Made by a program: the position numbers and the translations under genes. Of a stretch of 64,000 bases of DNA, positions 12,880 through 64,000 are shown piece by piece. Numbering within the stretch: position 1 is the stretch's first letter; each line of letters begins with the position of its first letter. Location: the NCBI GenBank assembly GCA_009760855.2, contig WPIO01000044.1, positions 2,611,393 to 2,675,392 of the forward strand, read 5' to 3'. The notes under the pieces were generated by a model. The model saw only the letters and a list, made by a program, of their open reading frames with translations. It was not told the origin of the DNA and did no database searches. The DNA is from Cristatella mucedo (lineage: Eukaryota; Bryozoa; Phylactolaemata; Cristatellidae).

Positions 12880-13222
12880 ATAGATAGCTGTGTGTGCACG
12901 TGCACTCACACACGCACGCACCCACACACGCCCCCACTCACACACGAGTCCACTCACACGCGTGTCCACTCACACACGTGTCCACTCACACACGTGTCCA
13001 CTCACACACGTGTCCACTCACACACGTGTCCACTCACACACGTGTCCACTCACACACGTGTCCACTCACACACGTGTCCACTCACACACGTGTCCACCCA
13101 CACACGCCCCCACTCACACAAGAGTCCACTCTCACACGAGTCCACTCACACACGAGCTCACCCACACACTAGCCCACCCACACACTAGCCCACCCACACA
13201 CGAGCCCACCCACACACTCACA

Positions 13223-13269
<47 letters not shown>

Positions 13270-13505
13270 TCACTCACTCACTCACTCACTCACTCACTCA
13301 CTCACTCACTCACTCACTCACTCACTCACTCACTCACTCACTCACTCACTCACTCACTCACTCACTCACTCACTCACGAGCGCACAAAAACACACCCACC
13401 CATTCACACACATACATTCACACACCCACACCCACCCATTCACACACACACACACACACCCACCACCACCCCTACCCCCCACCCAAACGCGCCCACGCAC
13501 CCCGC
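12880..13505. repeat. Compound minisatellite and microsatellite block
   Basis: In order: CA/CG-rich variants, a 16-bp minisatellite (about 12940-13105), further degenerate units, a CA run (13215-13263), a CTCA tetranucleotide run of about 28 units (13264-13377), then CA/CCCA-rich sequence. All three plus-strand frames are open across much of it and give His/Thr/Ser-rich chance peptides. I do not consider these coding. Confidence 0.95.
12947..13105. repeat. 16-bp tandem repeat with one E-box (CACGTG) per unit
   Basis: The unit is CACACACGTGTCCACT. Eight perfect CACGTG palindromes occur at 16-bp spacing, preceded by one CGCGTG variant. CACGTG is the core site of MYC/MAX/USF-type bHLH proteins. 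Whether any binding occurs is unknown. Confidence 0.85.
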
Positions 13506-13599
13506 CCACACATGCACCCACTGTATATACACTCATATCGAAGGGTATTTACTGTCCCAAAATAAGCATATTTTATATACTGCTTCTGCTAGAACTGGC

Positions 13600-14370
13600 C
13601 TAGCAGCCAAGAAGTAGGCACAAAGCAATGGAAGTTATCTCCACATTACAAGGCTACCTAAAAGGGTTGAGGGTACCACACTAGCAGAACTGTATATAAA
13701 AATCAGCCTAAGTAATCCTAAACAGTAGCTATTTTATGTGGAAATGTATGCAGTACTTATATGATGCTCCTGCCTCTTTTCAATTCTACATCTGGCCTTC
13801 TAGGTGGTAACTACCACTGCTGGACAATGGCAAAGATGAGGTAAGTAGTACAGCAAGTTCAACAACGGCATGTTGTTTGTTCTTCACATAGCATCGCCTG
13901 AAGATCGCTCATCATCTTACGGATGAGTTACAGCTATGTGAGGCTTCAACAGCTAAGTACGCCAGAAGGGACTCGATGACAAATTGCCACAGCCTATAAC
14001 CCTTCAACAAGAGGTCATACTACGAGGCCTATTGCTGAAGCAATATGTGCTCTGTTATAGCACAGTGAGCTTGATGCTGCTCTTGCAGGCACTGAGAGCC
14101 TCAGCATAGACGCAGAAACCAAACGGTGTCATCGATCTGCCGATGTCACCTATACTTGGGCTAGTGGCAGAGAAGGCCCACAGCTGTTTAAACGGCATAA
14201 AGCCAACAGGCTGTAATTGAACAAGCAAGACGAGCTCTGGGCGATTGAAAGCTGATGCTAAAGCTAACTTCAGCTCGGTGGAAATATTAAATAATAAATG
14301 CAATAATGCCATTCCATTTGTAACTCTACAACAACTACTATGTGGATGTTACATCATCTTACGTCAAATC
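13600..14370. other. Unclassified, partly repetitive sequence
   Basis: A stretch at about 14180-14240 resembles 53385-53450 (shared CATAAAGC..ACAGGCTG block), so part of it belongs to an interspersed repeat. It leads into a LINE B insertion and then a Tc1/mariner relic, and may be the upstream part of that transposon. I could not identify a transposase core here. Confidence 0.35.
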
Positions 14371-14374
14371 ATCT

Positions 14375-14812
14375 TACGGCAAAGCATCGTTTTCGGAATC
14401 CAACAGTCTAGAAATACCTCGTACAAACCTTAAATCCTTTGGAGACCGTGCATTTAGCTCGTATGCTCCCACAGCCTGGAACTCCCTCCCGACCTGCATC
14501 AGAACATCCCCTGACCTGACCACATTTAAAAGAAACTTAAAAACATACCTATTTAGGACAGCATTTAGTGGGTCCTTGTGATTCGTCCTCGATGTGCTTA
14601 TGCGTGCTGACACTGTTCATGCTGCCACTAACCACATTTGCATGCTGACCCAGTGCATGTAACCCCTAACCATGTTATTCATTTTGTTTGTTTTTCAAGC
14701 ATGATTTTACTTACTATTCTATTGCGTATCACTTTGCAGCAAATGTAAAGCGCCTAGAAAGAGATTAAGTTCTCTGAGGGCGCTTTATCAAGTGCAATAT
14801 TATTATTATTAC
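14375..14812 (+). mobile_element. LINE B, 5'-truncated copy
   Basis: An open C-terminal region (NLKSFGDRAFSSYAPTAWNS, then LPTCIRTSPDLTTFKRNLKT) is followed by 3' UTR, an intact stem-loop at about 14745-14795 and an ATT tail. It is among the least diverged fragments. Confidence 0.9.
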
Positions 14813-14869
14813 ATGGGAAAGTTTTCTCTTGTGCACTCAAAGCCAAAGCTGCTTTCGGAACGCATTCGG

Positions 14870-15146
14870 TAGCCAACAGGCTTCATCTCATGCAACAAAG
14901 AAAGTTAAAAGCATAGCTGAGTTGCTTGCTTTTTACCATTATGGATTGGCAGAGTTAGAGAATGGCTTACACCAGGGACTGAAAAGCAATCCAGTGCGGC
15001 CTACTGAGGCAGATAAACTTTGTGACTGACTTTGAAAGCAGTATAAGACAGCACAGAGTATAGTTCCTAAGCTGGTGGCATCCATGCCCAGCAGGCTGCA
15101 GGTGATCATCGAGAGCCTAGGTGGGTGTACCTGCACTTCTTACTAA
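14870..15146 (+). pseudogene. Tc1/mariner transposase C-terminus, relic
   Basis: After a decayed stretch (SSHATKKVKS..., LENGLHQGLKSNPVRPTEAD) the final residues VPKLVASMPSRLQVIIESLG end at a TAA at 15144-15146. The [LV]..SMP.RL..VI...GG pattern is the usual end of Tc1-like transposases. The block with the third catalytic acid is missing and in-frame stops are present. It lies directly after a LINE B insertion that may split it. Confidence 0.6.
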
Positions 15147-15329
15147 GTGATAAGTTCGGTAATACTGTTTCAAATAGCTCCGAGCATAGAAAATATTATT
15201 CTACACCGTGCACAGCTTATGTCTGCCTTGGTTAGGGGAACTCTAGTGCTAAATCAAGTCACTGCACCTCTAGTTGGCCATATTTATCAGAATGCATAAA
15301 TAAACACTAATTGAGATGAGTGTCTACAT

Positions 15330-15394
15330 CTATATAAATGTACACACATGCATATTTTTTATCTATACAGTCGCACGCATGCACACACACACAC

Positions 15395-15470
<76 letters not shown>
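15330..15470. repeat. CA then GA microsatellite
   Basis: A short CA run is followed by an uninterrupted GA run of about 72 bp (15397-15469). Confidence 0.95.
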
Positions 15471-15472
<2 letters not shown>

Positions 15473-15499
15473 CCCAGATGCACTGTCTTCGTAAACACA

Positions 15500-16040
15500 G
15501 CCTCCTAAGAAAATTGCAGAGCAAATTGGACCAACCTGTATAAGCAGATTATATCATAGTAGCTTCATCTATGACATGCCAGGATACAATCCGATTAAGC
15601 AAGTGGGAGATCAGGAGATGCAAACGACTAACGACTGCACTAGGTCACTGGCAATTGGGGCATAGGACCTATTGTGAATATGCAGGCTAATGTGGGTGCA
15701 ACGCAAAATAGATAGAATAATTATACTGGGTTTAACATTAACGACATGGAGCACTTCTCAGCTTAAAGATACAAATCAACCACAAAATTTTACCTTTGCT
15801 CCCCGGTAGAATCCTTAGCATTTACCGGCCGAGGAATCATAGCACATCAGGAATGTTTCCAAGGGGTACACTTAAAGAACATGGCAAATAGCATAGATGA
15901 AAGCAATTACTAGCAAAATGTAACCGGCTACATGACTGTTGTCTGGTGCTAAAACATATAGCCTAAAGCAAGAGCCAACATCAGGCTGCCCCTGCAAGGT
16001 GCTGCAACAAACTACAAACCATGCAAAATCATCACACAAG
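15500..16040. other. Start of SMC5 intron after the hinge exon; nothing recognised
   Basis: There is no repeat signature and no exon-like block that continues the hinge. Confidence 0.4.
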
Positions 16041-16043
16041 TAC

Positions 16044-58983
<42,940 letters not shown>

Positions 58984-59230
58984 ATTGGCGGCCGGAGCAC
59001 AGTGTGCGATGCACGTGGGTATCAAATAAACTTCCGGGCCACTAGTTCAGCCACGCCTCCTGAGACGAGTCAGCCCTCCGATGGGAATAATTTACGTGAG
59101 GAGAATAATTCGTTTTCCTGTTATATTACTTTGGAAGAAGTATTCCTTGAAACTATTGAGGATTCTCTAGCACCTCAGGGTGAAACTAGAGCGGGGATTC
59201 TTGATGATGGCCCTTTAATGTATTGAATAG
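58984..59230 (-). promoter_or_regulatory. Presumed SMC5 upstream region
   Basis: Position is the main evidence: directly upstream of the SMC5 start. The first about 60 bp are GC-richer (GCGGCCGGAGC), no TATA box is seen, and a YY1-like CAANATGG site overlaps the ATG. A plus-strand frame at 59002-59226 is open but lacks an ATG and is probably chance. Confidence 0.35.
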
Positions 59231-59239
59231 GTAACGAAG

Positions 59240-59520
59240 ATTCGTGAATATCGGGCATCCTGCGGTGAGCTTTCCTCGGCTCCTCCTGTAAACTGCTCGG
59301 TGTGCTGTGGAGAAGGGGAGAGACTCTAGTGTGAGAAGGGGCGAAGGCAGTCGTGCGTCTTGCTGCTCCGTGCCTTGTACAATAAACCGTTGGCATTGTT
59401 CTGGGCCAGCATTCTGTATGCCGAACCACATAGGAGAGGGTGCACTGTTCCTGCTCTGCTAGAAGTCCAACCGCGAGTTTCCATGCTCGCACCACAGACT
59501 CGGATAGGGATCACTCAAGG
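59240..59520. other. Possible solo LTR or other repeat, unproven
   Basis: GTACAATAAACCGTTGGCAT at 59377-59396 looks like the R/U5 polyadenylation region of an LTR. I found no convincing TG...CA ends or target duplication. Confidence 0.2.
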
Positions 59521-59566
59521 GTAGTAGATATAAAATGAATGGCATGTAGCCAAGGGCTCGATCGAA

Positions 59567-59574
59567 TGACGTCA
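59567..59574. promoter_or_regulatory. TGACGTCA palindrome (CRE-type site)
   Basis: A perfect 8-bp CREB/ATF consensus lies between two CTCGATCG copies (about 59557 and 59617), upstream of the AT-rich polymerase relic. Function unknown and may be chance. Confidence 0.3.
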
Positions 59575-59761
59575 TCAATTAAACGAATCGTCCTCCGATA
59601 AACAATCTCGCTTCCGCTCGATCGTTTCTCGTCGTCCGATTTATTTAATGGCTGCCATCATTCTCGAGACCCTATTCTCCATACCCTTTATTTTATGTCT
59701 ACTAAGAGTTGTTTAGGTCGATGTGGCTATATAATAGTAAAAAATAGTTGCAATTAATTAA

Positions 59762-62700
59762 ATATTTATTAATAAATTTTCTATCTGTATACATGTCTCA
59801 AAACATTTATCACTTTATGCGACGGATGGTGAAAAATTTAGCGATCATGCAAAACGTTTTAGAGAAGAGGTAAGAAATCGTACAGGTCTTCTCCCAAAAT
59901 ATCCTTTCTCAAAAGACAGTTTAGATGCATTGATTGCAACTCTACGATCGCCAACAGGTATAAAACTAGATGATCCTATTGCTGAGAAAACAGTTAAGCC
60001 TAACAGCGGATGGTCTTTCAATAGAGAATCCAAGAGGTTAATGAAAATACAAGAAACAGGTTGGTTTTTAGGAAAATTTTCTGATGGTAAGTTTTTAGAT
60101 TATGAACATATTGGACTAGAAAAAAATGTAATTGATTTTGATTTAATATATGATACGATTGGAGCAGAACTGAAATTATTTATTAAAGAATTACTTAAAA
60201 ACAAGAGTGACTTAAAAATTACCCTTGTTATTTCGCCTATTTCAGCTTCAGAAAGTGGTGCGGTTAATTATCAACCATTTGCAGGGGTAAGTAATTCAAA
60301 AATAAATAGAGTTTCAAATATTGATAGAATAATTAAAATGCAATTTGCATCTTTTAAAAAGAAAGTAGGGGAATGGCTGGAAAGAGGTTCTAATAGGACT
60401 ATAGTTGGCATTAATGCTATTTATTCAAAGTTTTCTTATTTTCTACATAAATTCGGTGGTAGTTATTTACCAATGCCAGAAGGACTAGAAAAGAAGAGAT
60501 AAACAATTAATATACAGAATTAATCAGATAATCTTTGTGCTTTATGGTGCGTGTTAAGGTTTCTTTATTGGAGAGATAACCATCCAGATCTACTGCTGAT
60601 TTAAAGGAAATATTACATGAGAAATATTCACATCCTCTAAAGAGAATAGAAGATTTGTTCAGCGTTAAGAAAAATTATCCTTCAAACGTATTAAATGTTG
60701 TTGACATTCCTCATTTAGCAGGATTATTTAACATAACTATTAATGTTTACAAATATGAGAATAAAATTCTAACTCCACTTATAGTAGTTGATGAAGAGAA
60801 AGAGAAGCATTTGGATCTTCTTTTGTATAGCACGCCAAATAAAAACAGCTTTCATTACGTAATTATTAAAAACTTCAATGGTTTGTGCAGAAATAGCAAA
60901 GGAAATAGAACACAGCTTACTTGTAAAAGATGTTTGTCGATTTTACTCTAAAGATAAACTAGAATCGCATGTCAATGCTTGCAAACGTGGAAATGATGGT
61001 AAATCTAGAATAAGGATGCCAAGTGCAGATAGTAAAAAAGGAGATAAATGTTATTTTAGAGATTATGCTAAAACGTTATGGTGTCCTTATGTTGCTTATC
61101 CCGACTTTGAATGTTTACTTACAAGCGTTAGAAAAACAGATAAAGAAGATCCTACTACACCACAAGGGACTTTTCAAAAGCATATTCCTTATTCATCTGC
61201 TTATACTATTATTGATTATGAAGGAAAACAAAGAACATTTAAATTATTCAATGGTTCAAATAACGTTTGAGATCTATTAAAAAGTTTAATAGAAGAAGTT
61301 GAAATAATAAAAAATGAAATGAAACCTATTCTTGATAAATACAATAAATTTGATTATAGTAATTTTAAGAAAGAAGACAAAGGAGATTTTTAGAATGCAA
61401 CTGTTTATCATATTTGCGATTTAGATTTAAATGGAGATACAGTTTTAGATCATTGTCATTTAACAGGAAAGTATAGAGGAGCTGTTCATAATGCTTGCAA
61501 CTTAAATCTCAGAATTAATCCTAAGAGGTTTAAACTTCCAGTATTTACTCACAACTTAAAAGGTTACGATTCACATTAATTAGTACAAGAGTTTCAAGAT
61601 TTAAAACTAGATAAACAAGTTGTTGCCAATAACACGGAGAAATATATAAACATTGAAATTGGTTCACTTACTTTTAAAGACTCTTAACAAATGTTGCAAA
61701 AAGGTTTAGCAGACCTTGTCAATAATGTTGTTAAATTAGGAAAACCATTAGAACAAACAAGAAATTACTTTTCTATGTTGGATGATAATGAATTCGATCT
61801 ATTAAAAGAAAAAGGTATACTGCCTTATGAGTATATAGATTCATTTTCAAGACTAGATGAAAAGTCACTACCCCAATTAAAAGTTTTTATAGCACATTAA
61901 ATGATACAAGCATAGATGAAAAAGATTACGATCGTTTTAAGAAAGTTTGGGCATCGATGAAGAAAATAGACCCCAACATTGAAGATACATTAGGAAAGTA
62001 CAGCGATATTTATCTAACTATGGATGTCCTTCTACTGGCAGATGTATTTCAACATTTTAGGCATTTGGCAAAGAAAATTGATGGTTTAGATCCTGCCAAT
62101 TTCCTTACAGCACCAGGTTTAACTTGGTCTGCAGGTTTGAGATTTTCAAAATTTGAACTAGATTTATTAAGAAACTTTGAACATTTTGACTTTTTTGAAA
62201 GTGCAATAAGAGGAGGAATAACACAAGCATCATGTAGATATATTAAAGCAAACAATGAGGTGGCTTCTAATTATGAAAGTACTAAAGAAAAGAGTTGGTT
62301 ACTTTATGTTGATGCAAATTCATTATATGCTACAGCAATGACTCAACCACTTCCAAGTTCCAATTTCAAGTTTTTAGATAACAAACAAATAAAAAAGTTT
62401 ACAACTAAGAAGATATTATCGTTAAAAAAAATGCCGAAACTGGTTATGCTTTTGAAGTAGATATGCACTGTCCTGATGAGTTACATGATATTTATTCTGA
62501 TTATCCTATTTTACCAATTAGAAGAAAAGTAGATGTTGAAGAATACTCTGATTATTAAAAGATAACATTACTAAAAGATGGTAATAAAAAATAGATGATT
62601 GCGAAAGTAAAGTAGAAAAACTGATTGTCGATTCAGAACCAAAAGTTAAATATGTTATCCATTATAGAAATCTACAACTTGCAATTGAAAGAGGATATGT

Positions 62701-63724
62701 ATAAACGAAGATACATAGAGTAATGAGTTTTACACAAAGTAGATGGTTGAGTGGATATATAGTTAATAACATTGAAAGAAGAAAAGTAGCAAAGGATGAG
62801 TTTGAAAAAGAATATTATAAACTGAAAAACAATGCATTCTTTGGAAAGACAATGGAAAATGTTAGAGAACGAGTAAACATTGAATTTTTCGATCTAAAAT
62901 ATGATAAGGATGTTCTAGTTTCAGATAAAAGAGTAGTGAGTGCAAGGTTTGAAAATAGAAGGTTGTTTAATCGAGATTTGGTTGGAATTGAAACAACGAT
63001 AGCAGAGATCAGTATTGATAAGCCTCTTTATTTAGGTTTTACAATTCTAGATATTTCAAAATTGATAACGCAAGATTTCTTTATAACACAATAAAAGACT
63101 ATTATAATGATGAAGTAACACTTGTTTATACTGACACTGATTCTTTGGTAATGCAAATCAATACTGATAATATTTATAGAGATTTTGAAAATTATTTAGA
63201 TTATCTAGATGTGTTTGGTTATCCTAAGAATCAAGATGTATGGACATTAGAAGGAGCTGAAAAGATTATACCTGCTTATAAGGGAAATCTAGTTAAATTC
63301 AAAGATGAAAAATGAGAGAAATATTCAGTAGATCCAAAAACAAAAGATTTCCTTAAACATGAGAAAGGTGTTATGATTGAAAAATCAATTGTACTTGATG
63401 AGGGTGTTTTCTTAAGACCAAAACATTATTCGATGCAAATAGCTATCAATAAAGATAAAGGAATAGAAGTTAAATCTGCAGTTAAAAAAGCAAAAGGAAC
63501 AAAGCAAGATGTAGTAAAAAAATGCTTGACACATTCTGATTATGTTGGTTGTCTTAAAACTGGATATAATTAATTATTGCAATCAATCAAGATTTCAATC
63601 TAGAAACCATCAAATTTATACTATAACACGATCTAAAAAAGCACTATCAGCATTTGACTCAAAACGATATTGGTTAGACTGTGGAGTTCAAAGTGACTCT
63701 TACGGACACTATAGAATAAAATAG
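59762..63724 (+). pseudogene. polB: Decayed protein-primed family B DNA polymerase (Maverick/Polinton or adintovirus-like)
   Basis: About 1300 codons in pieces, separated by stops and frameshifts. Order: an N-terminal segment open at 59762-60502; a CALW box at 60536-60547; a zinc-finger-like CxxC (60922-60933) with HxxxC (60968-60982); exonuclease I box DFE (61103-61111); HNLKGYDSH (61550-61576); exonuclease III-type YLTMDVLLLADVF (62011-62049); polymerase motif A DANSLY (62311-62328); motif B KLKNNAFFGK (62819-62848); motif C YTDTDS (63127-63144); and a C-terminal GHYRIK followed by TAG. The order and the two-part N-terminus are those of polymerases in large self-synthesising DNA transposons. 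Stops of all three kinds (for example TAA 60500-60502, TAA 61577-61579) and at least two frameshifts (near 60945 and 61880) show that it is dead. The stretch is far more AT-rich than the SMC5 region. Whether the rest of the element is present lies beyond the window. Confidence 0.88.
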
Positions 63725-63725
63725 A

Positions 63726-63914
63726 GTGGTGGTCATTGTGAAAAATGTAATATTGATAAAGATTCCAAAAAGGAAGAGTGAAAATACTAAACCAATACCA
63801 GTAAAGAAAGTTAGATTTGAAGATAAAGAGAAAATGGAAATATATATAAAACGTGTTGATTTACAAGAGGAAATAGAACTATACTTGTCAATGGAGAATT
63901 TAAATATATATTAA
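63726..63914 (+). other. Short Lys/Glu-rich frame after the polymerase, unknown
   Basis: A 62-codon frame with charged composition lies between the polymerase stop and the next ATG. It could be a remnant of a small gene or an untranslated part of the element. Confidence 0.2.
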
Positions 63915-63938
63915 CAAAATGCTTTTTACTATTATAGG

Positions 63939-64000
63939 ATGGATCCCAAAGAAGATTTCCAAGTTTCAGAAATTAAAATTACTAATTCTGATAGTGAATC
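63939..64000 (+). CDS. Start of a further open frame, runs off the window
   Basis: An ATG at 63939 opens a frame of at least 20 codons (MDPKEDFQVSEIKITNSDSE), about 215 bp after the polymerase stop and on the same strand. It may be the next gene of the Polinton-like element, but too little is visible to identify it. Confidence 0.3.
   Translation, partial: MDPKEDFQVSEIKITNSDSE

Noticed and set aside
12874-13603. Long His/Thr/Ser-rich open frames in all three plus-strand frames
   Set aside because: They are translations of CA, CTCA and 16-bp repeats. All frames are open because the repeat lacks stops. There is no sign of a gene.
13826-13842. Exon-like plus-strand block with acceptor TTCTAG near 13800 and donor GTAAGT near 13841
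   Set aside because: The splice consensus is attractive, but the block does not join in an open frame with anything nearby and is on the opposite strand to the only gene.
14100-14165. Similarity between the start of the 23.5-kb SMC5 exon (PSIGDVG) and a minus-strand stretch here (PSIGDIG)
   Set aside because: The shared block is only about 11 identical bases plus a few more. The flanks differ and the sequence here has no continuing SMC5 similarity. Treated as chance, not as a duplicated exon.
15307-15543. Arg/Glu or Ser/Leu repeat frames
   Set aside because: Translation of the GA microsatellite.
59002-59226. Divergent 74-codon plus-strand frame upstream of SMC5
   Set aside because: No ATG at its start, no recognisable family, no donor site before its stop. 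Probably chance.
59762-63724. Alternative genetic code as the explanation for stops in the polymerase
   Set aside because: TAA, TAG and TGA all occur in frame and there are also frameshifts, so decay explains the data better.

Overview
The window looks like a piece of a nuclear genome from an invertebrate animal. The evidence is GT-AG introns from 95 bp to several kb, an animal-type SMC5 gene, and very many relics of CR1/L2/jockey-type LINEs, tRNA-derived SINEs, Tc1/mariner and hAT elements. I cannot name the phylum from the sequence alone.

The only host gene I can support is SMC5, the ATPase and coiled-coil subunit of the SMC5/6 DNA-repair complex. It lies on the minus strand. Exon 1, with the start codon, is at 58983-58907. 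Ten more exons follow at 54.3, 49.5, 48.9, 47.7, 47.3, 39.5, 29.2, 23.4, 16.5 and 16.2 kb. Splice sites and reading phases agree across every junction except one, between 39.5 and 29.2 kb, where at least one exon must still be hidden. The exons found add up to 1500 coding bases, about 500 residues. They cover the N-terminal head with Walker A, the first coiled coil and the start of the hinge. The C-terminal half is not recognised and probably lies beyond the left edge. A possible further exon at 197-263 is listed with low confidence.

Most of the intronic sequence is transposon debris. LINE family A, with an ATTAC-type tail, has one almost intact copy at about 31.4-34.5 kb plus seven fragments. 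LINE family B, whose 3' end is a stem-loop followed by ATT repeats, has more than twenty copies, the longest at 8.69-11.58, 41.0-42.8 and 43.4-44.9 kb. A third LINE-like family (C) survives as scraps. An unclassified repeat of about 0.9 kb (D) is present in at least three copies. SINEs with a tRNA-like head carry a tail resembling that of LINE B, and one is nested inside another in opposite orientation. A 180-bp SPIN-like hAT MITE sits inside a LINE A copy at 57.9-58.1 kb.

About 0.8 kb upstream of the SMC5 start the composition turns AT-rich, and a decayed protein-primed family B DNA polymerase of Maverick/Polinton (adintovirus-like) type runs from about 59.76 to 63.72 kb on the plus strand. 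A further open frame begins at 63939 and leaves the window. The stretch 1-16 kb contains only repeats, microsatellites and unrecognised sequence, including a 16-bp minisatellite that carries a CACGTG site in each unit.
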